The notes under the pieces are model-generated. The model did no database searches and was not told the DNA's origin. It saw only the letters and a program-made list of their open reading frames with translations. Position numbers and translations under genes: made by a program. From Beijerinckiaceae bacterium (GTDB lineage: Bacteria > Pseudomonadota > Alphaproteobacteria > Rhizobiales > Beijerinckiaceae), in contig CP024846.1 in NCBI GenBank assembly GCA_004564215.1, positions 1,860,001 through 1,924,000 of the forward strand: a DNA stretch of 64,000 nucleotides. Direction: 5' to 3'. Shown here piece after piece: positions 39,101-46,705 of this stretch (the stretch's first letter is position 1; the number at the start of each line of letters is the position of its first letter).

Positions 39101-39404
39101 CATGATGATCGACCTTGCGCTTTATGCGCAGCGCCGACAAAATCTCTCTGCGCAAGACGCGATCCACGAAGCTTGTTTGCGGCGCTTCCGGCCCATCATG
39201 ATGACGACCTTTGCCGCGCTTTTCGCCGCCCTGCCGCTTGCCCTCGGCACCAGCGATGGCGCCGAGCTTCGCCAGCCGCTCGGGATCGCGATCATCGGCG
39301 GCTTGCTGGTAAGCCAGGTATTAACGCTCTACACAACACCGGTGGTCTATCTTTATCTCGATCGCCTTCAGAGAAGATCGTCCCCAAGACGGCTGCGGAA
39401 CTAG
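36138..39404 (+). CDS. RND pump subunit, MdtC-like, with extra low-complexity segment
   Basis: Start set at ATG 36138 ([20 protein letters not shown]), which overlaps the previous stop by ATGA. The longer frame upstream lies inside the previous gene and does not look like protein. The product of 1088 residues shows [21 protein letters not shown] and [23 protein letters not shown]. Residues about 772-840 are rich in Ala, Gly, Ser and Thr and lack an equivalent in the partner subunit. They lie in the second periplasmic domain. It is the last gene of the uptake/export operon. Confidence 0.93.
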   Translation: [1088 protein letters not shown]

Positions 39405-39476
39405 CGATTGACGCGCTCCGCTATTCGCAATCTCGGCTTCGCCAGCGGGAACACGGCTTTACAAGCCCCCGACGAG

Positions 39477-39505
39477 CCTTTTATATAACAAACTTACATA
39501 ACGAT
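39477..39505 (+). promoter_or_regulatory. Candidate Mo-box (ModE/MopA-type operator)
   Basis: TATATA (39482-39487), 7 nt, then TACATAACGAT (39495-39505). The right half differs by one base from the known half-site TATATAACGAT, and the 7-nt spacing fits. The left half is weaker outside TATATA. It lies 325 bp upstream of modB, on a sensible side for repressing molybdate transport. Confidence 0.6.
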
Positions 39506-39829
39506 TACCTTCCCCGCTGCCGCCGGTAAGGTGCGATCGGCCTAGGCAATTTCCCCTATCGGAGGATGCAGGAAATCGTGCACCGCCGCGGGTCGAATCT
39601 CGTTCTTGAGGGATCCGATTGAAATGGCGCTGTTTTTGCTTCGTTCTGAAATCCCTTTCCGCCTGGCTTTGCCGCCGGCTTGCACCTCTGGCTGATACCC
39701 TATCCATCGATCAGGACTTCTCAATTTTGCAAAAATGCAGCGTTGTGTCATGGCGACGGATTGAAAGCCCCGCCGCGTAGCTTGCTCTGTCCTTCAGGAA
39801 CGCGTTCACAAAAATAAAGGAGCGCCGTT
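39506..39829. other. Gene-free stretch between Mo-box and modB
   Basis: No credible ORF in either direction. Periplasmic ModA is normally encoded here or close by, but I found no ModA-like peptide in any frame. The last bases hold the AAGGAG ribosome site of modB. Confidence 0.55.
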
Positions 39830-40525
39830 GTGTTCGATTTGTCGGCCGCGGAGTGGACCGCAATCTTGCTCTCGTTGCGAATTGCGATCGTCGCGACGAT
39901 CATGAGTTTGCCGTTCGGCATCTTCACCGCCTATGCGCTCGCCCGTTGGCGGTTCCCCGGCAAGATGATCTTGAATGGCGTCGTTCATATGCCTTTGGTG
40001 CTGCCGCCGGTCGTCACCGGCTTCCTCTTGCTGATCCTTCTCGGCCGGAAGGGCGTTTTTGGAGGATTCCTCGCCGACATCGGCATTGTCTTGTCCTTTC
40101 GCTGGACCGGCGCGGCAGTGGCCTGCGCGGTCATGGGCTTTCCGCTCATGGTCCGCGCCATGCGTCTATCGTTCGAATCGATCGACAAGCGCCTCGAACT
40201 CGCCGCGGGAACCCTGGGCGCGAGCCCCATCTGGACTTTCTTTCTGGTCAGCCTGCCGCTGGCCATTCCAGGCATCGTCGTCGGTTCGATTCTCGCTTTT
40301 GCGAAGGCACTTGGAGAGTTTGGCGCGACGATCACCTTCGTCTCGAATATTCCCGGCGAGACGCAGACGATATCCGCGGCAATCTACTCTTACACCCAAG
40401 TGCCGGGCGGAGACGAAAGCGCGATGCGTTTGACCGTTGTTGCGATCGTAATTTCCTTTGCCGCCCTTGTTGCTTCTGAACTCATTCAGCGGCAGGCGGA
40501 AAAGCGGCTGGCGAGTTTCGAATGA
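39830..40525 (+). CDS. modB: Molybdate ABC transporter permease
   Basis: A 231-residue permease starting at GTG 39830, behind AAGGAG. It has about five membrane segments and the permease loop ELAAGTLGASPIWTFFLVSLPLAIPGIVVG, which contacts the ATPase, followed by AFAKALGEFGATITFVSNIPGETQT, typical of ModB. It imports molybdate (or tungstate) together with ModC. The ModA binding protein is not encoded in the window. Confidence 0.93.
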   Translation: MFDLSAAEWTAILLSLRIAIVATIMSLPFGIFTAYALARWRFPGKMILNGVVHMPLVLPPVVTGFLLLILLGRKGVFGGFLADIGIVLSFRWTGAAVACAVMGFPLMVRAMRLSFESIDKRLELAAGTLGASPIWTFFLVSLPLAIPGIVVGSILAFAKALGEFGATITFVSNIPGETQTISAAIYSYTQVPGGDESAMRLTVVAIVISFAALVASELIQRQAEKRLASFE

Positions 40526-41619
40526 TCGAGGTCGACGTCGGACTCAAAGTGGGGTCTTTCGACCTCGAAGTGGCTTTCGGCAACGGTAAAGGTGTCGTCG
40601 CGCTTTTTGGCCATTCGGGTTCGGGCAAATCGCTGACCCTTAGTGTCATCGCCGGATTGTTACGGCCGGACAGGGGACGCGTGGTTTTGGATGGCACGGT
40701 TCTTGTCGACGCGGAGCGCGGTATTTTCGTTCCGATGCATCGGCGCCGAATCGGCCTCGTCTTCCAAGACTCTCATCTCTTCCCGCATCTGAGCGTCAGG
40801 CAGAATCTTCTATTCGGGCGATGGTTCGCGCCAAGGCGTGCGCGCGAGATCGATTTCGACGCGGTGACCGAAACCTTGGGAATCAAAGACCTGCTGTCGC
40901 GCCGCCCGGCGCACTTATCGGGGGGAGAAAGACAAAGGGTGGCAATGGGGCGGGCACTGCTTTCCTGTCCGAAACTTCTTCTCTTCGATGAACCACTCGC
41001 GGCGCTCGACATGCGGCGCAAACTTGAGATCATGCCGTTGATCGAGCAAGTGCGCGACGAGTTTAAAATACCGATTGTATATATTTCGCATGCCATCGAA
41101 GAAGTGGTCCGGCTTGCAACGACGATCGTCGTGATCGACGCCGGCCGAGTCAAAGCGATCGGAACACCCGACGAGGTTTTTGGCAGGGCTGCGACACATT
41201 CGGGCGAGGAGCGTTTCAATCGCTCTTCGGTGTTGACGATGAAAATCTCCGGCACCGACGCTGCTTATGGTCTGACCGAATTGAACCATCCGGCGGGCAC
41301 CGTCTGGCTCGCCGGGCCGGCCGGGCCCATTGGAGGCACCATACGCATTATCGTCAAAGCCACCGATGTCACGCTCTCCCTTGGGCGGCCGCACGATCTC
41401 AGCGTCCGCAGCGTGCTCGCCGGTACAATCGATGGCATTGAAAAGGAAGGCCCGCTGTCGATGGTCGCAATCAAGCTCGACGGAGAAGGTCATCTCTTCG
41501 CAACGGCAACACGCCATGCTCTCGATGAGTTGCATCTCGATTACGGCGCCCGCGTTTTCGCATTGATCAAGACTTCGGCCCTGGACGAGCGAAAAATTGC
41601 GTCGGCGCCGCGGGGCTGA
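40522..41619 (+). CDS. modC: Molybdate ABC transporter ATP-binding protein
   Basis: A 365-residue ATPase overlapping modB by ATGA. Walker A is GHSGSGKS (about residues 31-38), the signature is LSGGERQRVAMGRAL, and Walker B is LLLFDEPLAALD. The C-terminal 120 residues form a Mop/TOBE domain, which binds molybdate and is diagnostic for ModC against other importers. It drives uptake through ModB. Confidence 0.94.
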   Translation: MIEVDVGLKVGSFDLEVAFGNGKGVVALFGHSGSGKSLTLSVIAGLLRPDRGRVVLDGTVLVDAERGIFVPMHRRRIGLVFQDSHLFPHLSVRQNLLFGRWFAPRRAREIDFDAVTETLGIKDLLSRRPAHLSGGERQRVAMGRALLSCPKLLLFDEPLAALDMRRKLEIMPLIEQVRDEFKIPIVYISHAIEEVVRLATTIVVIDAGRVKAIGTPDEVFGRAATHSGEERFNRSSVLTMKISGTDAAYGLTELNHPAGTVWLAGPAGPIGGTIRIIVKATDVTLSLGRPHDLSVRSVLAGTIDGIEKEGPLSMVAIKLDGEGHLFATATRHALDELHLDYGARVFALIKTSALDERKIASAPRG

Positions 41620-41667
41620 GGCGCGCGCCAAAGCTGCAAAATCCGTCGCGAGGGCGGGCGATCGTCT

Positions 41668-41762
41668 TAGATCACGATGATTTTGGATTGACTCAATCCA
41701 AAAGCTTAGAGCGGGATGCTGGCGGAAAACCGACTTCCACTTTTCCTCATCCCGCTTTAGAG
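41668..41762. repeat. Dispersed palindromic intergenic repeat, copy 2
   Basis: Shorter copy of the element at 2775-2894, in the same orientation. The arms TTTTGGATTG/CAATCCAAAA are kept and the middle about 25 bp are missing. The right end (CACTTTTCCTCATCCCGC) overlaps the last codons of dinB, so the element supplies the dinB stop codon. Confidence 0.8.
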
Positions 41763-42998
41763 TTCCAGCCTGAGTTGCCGCTCGCTTTTCGATTGCGTCT
41801 CGCCGAGGGACGAGAGGGTGATACCGAGAAGCCGGATGCCCTTGGATACGGGAAATAGAGGTTCGAGCAAGGAAAGACTGAGGCGCTCGAGTTCGCCGCG
41901 GGTTTCGACGGGATGCCCCGTTTGGCTTCGCGTGATCAGCTGGAAATCGGTATATTTGACCTTCAAAGTCACCGTCCGTCCGCGAATGCCGGCGCCTTCG
42001 CAATGGCGCCAAAGCTTTTCAATGATTGGAGCCAGGGCCTCGCGCGCATCCTCGAAGGTAAACACGTCGGTGAAGAAGGTATTTTCCGCACCGATGGACT
42101 TGCGGATGCGGTTGGGGCGGACCGGCCGTTCGTCGGTACCTCTTGCAATCCAATAATAATAGGGCCCGGACTTCCCGAAGTGCCGCTGAAGAAAGACTAA
42201 AGTCTGCGCCTTAAGATCGAGTCCGGTTTCGATTCCGAGGCGATTCATCTTCGCCGTCGTCGCCGGGCCAATGCCGTGAAACCGTCCAATCGGCAAGGTC
42301 TGGACAAAGGCAGGTCCCATCTTGGGGGTGATGACGAAAAGCCCGTCGGGCTTCTTGTGATCCGATGCGAGCTTGGCCAAAAACTTGTTATAGGAAACGC
42401 CAGCGGAGGCGGTAAGGCCGGTCTCGGCTCGGATCCTTGCCCTGATTTCCTCCGCGATCTGGGTGGCATTGCCGATGCCCTTCGCATCTTCGGTGACATC
42501 GAGATAAGCCTCGTCGAGTGACAAGGGTTCAACGAGCGGGGTGTGCTCGGCAAAAATCGCGCGGATCTGGAGCGATACCTGCCTGTAGACCTCAAACCGC
42601 GGCTTCACGAAAATCAGATCCGGGCATTTCCGCTTGGCGGTGACGGACGGCATGGCAGAATGCACGCCGAATTTTCGCGCTTCGTAACTCGCGGCCGCCA
42701 CGACACCCCGCTCCCGCGATCCTCCGACGGCGACCGGTTTGCCGCGCAACTCTGGATTGTCGCGCTGCTCTACGGAGGCGTAAAAAGCATCCATGTCGAT
42801 ATGAATAATCTTGCGCTGCGGCGTCACGTTTTGCGACGCAGCGGCAACACGGCGCTCTGCATCGTTGGAATTGTTTTCCTTTCGATCGGTATTCGCCGAC
42901 AGCATTATTTTAGACTGGAAGGCCCGCCTGATTCCGGGACGCGACAGGGCCTCGTCGCGCTGATGTTGCCCTAATTCTTTTTTATCATAGAGTGTCAT
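41757..42998 (-). CDS. dinB: DNA polymerase IV (Y-family)
   Basis: Translesion polymerase with the Y-family catalytic sequences IIHIDMDAFYASVEQ and LSLDEAYLDVT, whose acidic residues bind the metal ions, then the thumb and little-finger domains (SAGVSYNKFLAKLASDHKKPDG). The frame gives 413 residues, but the first about 60 before RKIIHIDMD are not conserved. ATG 42905 (MLSANTD) is a plausible later start. The 3' end lies in a dispersed repeat. Confidence 0.95.
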   Translation of the reverse strand: MTLYDKKELGQHQRDEALSRPGIRRAFQSKIMLSANTDRKENNSNDAERRVAAASQNVTPQRKIIHIDMDAFYASVEQRDNPELRGKPVAVGGSRERGVVAAASYEARKFGVHSAMPSVTAKRKCPDLIFVKPRFEVYRQVSLQIRAIFAEHTPLVEPLSLDEAYLDVTEDAKGIGNATQIAEEIRARIRAETGLTASAGVSYNKFLAKLASDHKKPDGLFVITPKMGPAFVQTLPIGRFHGIGPATTAKMNRLGIETGLDLKAQTLVFLQRHFGKSGPYYYWIARGTDERPVRPNRIRKSIGAENTFFTDVFTFEDAREALAPIIEKLWRHCEGAGIRGRTVTLKVKYTDFQLITRSQTGHPVETRGELERLSLSLLEPLFPVSKGIRLLGITLSSLGETQSKSERQLRLEL

Positions 42999-43105
42999 AC
43001 CCCAGAAATATTGGGGAGCTTAATTGGGCTCATTTGCCAACTGTTTGAAATTTTTAAAATCGAACATTTGTCGCTGCATCCATTTACCCAAAAGGAGATT
43101 CAAGG

Positions 43106-43507
43106 ATGAACGAGACAACCCTCAAGACCCAAAAACCCAATCTATTCGAGCTGTCCGGCTACGGGCTGCAAGTCACCTATTCGCTAAGCAGCTTCGAGGG
43201 ACCTCCACAATTCAATTTTCATGATGCGACACAGAGCAAGCTGTTCAAGGGCGACCAGATTCGAACCGTTGAAACAGAACTCGGTACGCTCGTAAGCGTC
43301 ACCATCAATCTCACCGTCGACTCAGGCTCCACCACATTCACGCTCGTCGTGCCCTCAGTCAATTTGCGCGGGACAGAGTCCGTGCAGATCGAGACGGTCG
43401 GAATAACAACTCTGCACAAGACATCGATCATTGGGCCGCCGAATGGGCAGACCGATTTTTACACCGTCCAGGCGCTGCGGGGAACTGCGGCCAAGGTCGC
43501 CTTTTAA
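43106..43507 (+). CDS. Small protein of unknown function
   Basis: A 133-residue protein with a strong ribosome site (AAAGGAGATTCAAGG) before ATG 43106. It has no signal peptide or membrane segment, few Cys, and an alternating polar/hydrophobic pattern (VETELGTLVSVTINLTVDSGS) that suggests a beta-sandwich. I do not recognise the family. The good start signal and soluble-protein-like composition make it a real gene. Its neighbours (dinB, SDR) face the other way, so it is probably transcribed alone. Confidence 0.75.
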   Translation: MNETTLKTQKPNLFELSGYGLQVTYSLSSFEGPPQFNFHDATQSKLFKGDQIRTVETELGTLVSVTINLTVDSGSTTFTLVVPSVNLRGTESVQIETVGITTLHKTSIIGPPNGQTDFYTVQALRGTAAKVAF

Positions 43508-43549
43508 TTGCTTTGTTGCTGGCCGGCGCGTCTTTGCCGCGTCGGCCCT

Positions 43550-44422
43550 TCACCGCGGGGCTCGATATACGCTTTTGCCCTGCAGCCCCTCGTGGGAATG
43601 ATGTAGATTCAAAACACCGCGTGGGGCGGCGCGGAGGTTTTCGGACACGCTGGCGCCGGCGTCGCCTTTTGCAGGCGTCACGCCACCATCGGCCAGCCAG
43701 AGCGCCCCCGTCACATAGCTTGCCTCGTCGGATGCCAGGAAAGCAAAGATGTTGGCGATTTCCTCGGGCGTTCCCCGACGGCCTAAAGGTATTCCGTCGC
43801 CGATTTTTCGCTGCCCCTCGAGCGGGATGGGGCTTTGGTCGCCGCGCGTCCAGGCTGTATCGATGGCGCCGGGGCAAACGCAATTGGCGCGAACACCATA
43901 CCGGGCCTGCTCCAAGGCGACGCCCTTCATGAAGGCGTGCAAGAAACCCTTGGAACCACCATAGGGCGTAAACATCGGAGATCCGTTCAATCCGGCCTCC
44001 GAACCTGTGCTGATAATGTTGCCGCGAGTCTCGCGCAGATGCGGCAACGCGAATTTGGTCATGAGGAACGCGGTGCGAATATTGTTTCTGAGCGTCCGGT
44101 CGAAATCCTCGATCCGGTAGGCGTCGGTCGTGGCGTTGGCAATGAAGATGCCTGCATTGTTGACCAGCACGTCGATGCGACCGAAACGGCGGAGCGCAAG
44201 CTCCACCAAGGCCCCGGCCTCGGCTTCTTCGGCCAAGTCGCCGAGATAGGCGTCGGCCTCCCCGCCAATTGCAACGATCGCCTCGGCCACTTTCTGCACG
44301 GGATCCGTCGGCAGCCCGCCGAGCACGAGGCGCGATCCTTCACGTGCAAATTTATGGGCAATTGCCTCCCCTATGCCCGTTCCGGCACCGGTGATGATCG
44401 CAACTTTATTTTCGAGCCTCAT
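43550..44422 (-). CDS. SDR-family NAD(P)-dependent oxidoreductase
   Basis: A 290-residue short-chain dehydrogenase. The cofactor motif is TGAGTGIG (residues 12-19), NNAG is present, the catalytic Ser lies in STGSEAG, and Tyr/Lys in YGGSK. GALWLADGG is near the C-terminus. It belongs to the classical SDR group that contains glucose 1-dehydrogenases and 3-oxoacyl reductases, but the substrate cannot be given. About 40 residues after the core (SENLRAAPRGVLNLHHSHEG) look non-conserved. Confidence 0.88.
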   Translation of the reverse strand: MRLENKVAIITGAGTGIGEAIAHKFAREGSRLVLGGLPTDPVQKVAEAIVAIGGEADAYLGDLAEEAEAGALVELALRRFGRIDVLVNNAGIFIANATTDAYRIEDFDRTLRNNIRTAFLMTKFALPHLRETRGNIISTGSEAGLNGSPMFTPYGGSKGFLHAFMKGVALEQARYGVRANCVCPGAIDTAWTRGDQSPIPLEGQRKIGDGIPLGRRGTPEEIANIFAFLASDEASYVTGALWLADGGVTPAKGDAGASVSENLRAAPRGVLNLHHSHEGLQGKSVYRAPR

Positions 44423-44618
44423 CGCAGCATTCCCTCTGTCTTGCGGAAATCATGACCTATTTCTGCAGAACGCCGCATGGAACCGAAATGTCCTTGATCA
44501 AATGAATGGCAAAGTCAGCAAAGGCGGCGGAAGGCGATTGTGGCCGCCTTTGCAACAAGGCTGCATTTCCTTTACGGTAGTATGAAACAGCCGGAAGAGT
44601 TGGGAAGGAGGCGTCATC

Positions 44619-46577
44619 ATGACAGGTTCTCCTATGGGGGGCGCCGTGAACGGTCCGCGCTCGATCGCCTTGATCGGGCCCTATGGAAGCGGCAAATCGA
44701 CCTTGTTCGATGCCCTGATGAGTGCCGCGGGCGCGCCTCCCAAGCGATCAACCGACAGCCGCAAGCGGGTGATGAGCACTGAGGTGCGGCTCGGTCACTG
44801 CTCGTTTCTTGGCGACCGCTGGTCGATTCTAGATTGTCCCGGTTCGGTTGAATTTTCCTTCGAGACGGAAGGGGCCCTGACAGCGGTCGATCTTGCCGTG
44901 GTGGTCTGCGAACCCTCGGCCGGACGGACGTCCAGCCTGCCGCTCCTCTTGAAGCTGCTCGAAGACTACCAGCTTCCCCATCTTGTTTTTGTCAATAAGA
45001 TCGACACGCTGTCAGGGCCTCTCGACGATACGCTCGCGGCGCTCCAGACGCATTCGAAGTACCCGCTGGCGCCCCGGCAATTGCCGATTCGTGAAGGCGA
45101 CTCGATCATCGGCTATGTCGACGTCGTGCGGGAACGGGCTTTCCGCTACCGCACCGACCAAGGCTCCGAGGCGATCGAGCTGCCCTCCGACCTGCGCGAA
45201 CACGAAAAAGCCGCGCACGATGGATTGGCCGAAGTGCTGGCCGACCAGGACGATGCTCTCCTGGAAAAGCTTCTCGAAGAGATCGAGCCGACGACGACCG
45301 AACTTTATCAGCAATTGCACAAGGACCAGGCCAGCGGCACCATCGTCGAAGTGCTGCTGGGTTCGGCGGCACGGGGCCAAGGCATACTGCCCTTATGGAA
45401 GACGTTGCGGCACGACGTGCCCAGTGCGGCCGAAACCGCCAGCCAGCGCGGCGTGGCGCCTGGAGATCAGCCGCTGGTTCAGATTTTCAAAACGATCCAG
45501 ACGGGCAAGCTCTCCTATGGCCGGGTCTGGCGCGGCCTCCTCCGCGACGGCGCAACCTTCGATGGAACCCGCGTCGGCGGTCTTCACCGCTATGCCAGCG
45601 GCGAAGCGCTCCGGGTGCCGGAAGCCGAGGCCGGAGAATTGGTCGCGCTCGGCCGCCTCGAGGGCGTGGCGACGGGAGCCGTCCTCGGCAACCCGGGCCC
45701 CACGGCCGCGCTGCCCTATCCCGCGCCGCCTCCGCCGGTCTATGCGCTTGCGATCACCACCAAAGACCGCAAGGACGATGTCAAACTTTCCGGTGCCTTG
45801 CATAAGCTCGTCGCGGAAGATCCGGCTCTCAGCATCGAGCACGACGTAGAAACCGGCGAGACGCTGCTCAGGGGACAGGGCGAAATCCATCTCAATGCCG
45901 CGCTCGAACGTCTCGCCTCGGTCTATAATTTGCAAATCGCGACCGCGCCGCCGAAGATTGCGTTCAAGGAAACAATCAAGCGCCACGTGTCGCAGCATTC
46001 GCGGGTGAAACGCCAAACCGGCGGCCATGGCCAATTCGCCGACGTCAAGCTAGAGATCGAGCCGCGCGCCCGGGGCGAGGGGTTCCTATTCACCGACAAG
46101 ATCGTCGGCGGCGCGGTGCCCAAGCAATATATTCCCGCTGTGCGCGAAGCCGCCGAGGAAGCGATGCAAAAGGGCCCGAACGGCTATCCGGTCGTGGACG
46201 TTTCGGTCACCCTGGTCGATGGCACGTTCCACGCCGTGGACAGCTCCGACATGGCATTCAAGAGCGCGACCCGGCTGGCGATTGCCGAAGGGCTTGCCAA
46301 AGCCGAGCCGGTGTTGCTGGAGCCGATCGAACATGTGACGGCGAGCGTTCCCAACACTTTTACCGCCGCCGCTCAACGGCTGCTGACCGGCCGGCGCGGC
46401 CAGATTCTCGGTTACGCGGAACGACCCGGCTGGCCCGGCTGGGACGATGTCGAAGCCCTGGTTCCGGCCGCCGAACTCAATGACTTCATCATTGAGCTGC
46501 GCTCCGACACGATGGGCCTTGGACAGTATCGCCGCCGCTTCGATCATCTTGCGGAAACCCGCGGCTTCACGTCTTAG
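44619..46577 (+). CDS. EF-G-like GTPase paralogue
   Basis: A 652-residue protein with the EF-G domain order. The P-loop GPYGSGKST is at residues 20-28, the switch II motif reads D72-C-P-G-S76 where true EF-G has DTPGH, and NKID is at 126-129. Domains III-V follow (RQTGGHGQFADVKLEIEP, then the C-terminal LRSDTMGLGQYRRRFDHL). It is shorter than canonical EF-G (about 690) and lacks the RGITI effector motif, so it is a paralogue, not the housekeeping factor. Its ribosome site (GGAAGGAGG) is strong. Its biological role is unknown. Confidence 0.9.
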   Translation: MTGSPMGGAVNGPRSIALIGPYGSGKSTLFDALMSAAGAPPKRSTDSRKRVMSTEVRLGHCSFLGDRWSILDCPGSVEFSFETEGALTAVDLAVVVCEPSAGRTSSLPLLLKLLEDYQLPHLVFVNKIDTLSGPLDDTLAALQTHSKYPLAPRQLPIREGDSIIGYVDVVRERAFRYRTDQGSEAIELPSDLREHEKAAHDGLAEVLADQDDALLEKLLEEIEPTTTELYQQLHKDQASGTIVEVLLGSAARGQGILPLWKTLRHDVPSAAETASQRGVAPGDQPLVQIFKTIQTGKLSYGRVWRGLLRDGATFDGTRVGGLHRYASGEALRVPEAEAGELVALGRLEGVATGAVLGNPGPTAALPYPAPPPPVYALAITTKDRKDDVKLSGALHKLVAEDPALSIEHDVETGETLLRGQGEIHLNAALERLASVYNLQIATAPPKIAFKETIKRHVSQHSRVKRQTGGHGQFADVKLEIEPRARGEGFLFTDKIVGGAVPKQYIPAVREAAEEAMQKGPNGYPVVDVSVTLVDGTFHAVDSSDMAFKSATRLAIAEGLAKAEPVLLEPIEHVTASVPNTFTAAAQRLLTGRRGQILGYAERPGWPGWDDVEALVPAAELNDFIIELRSDTMGLGQYRRRFDHLAETRGFTS

Positions 46578-46705
46578 GGCATCCAAGCCTATAAGCCATT
46601 CAAAGCTTCGCGTGTCGGCGCCACCGGCGCACCGATCACGCTCGTGGTTTCCGGCTGCAACGGCTATATCAGCGCAGCATTGTCTCCCACCCTCGGACAT
46701 CGGCC

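Noticed and set aside
39506..39829. Remnant of modA
   Set aside because: No frame shows ModA-like sequence; only absence of the gene can be stated.
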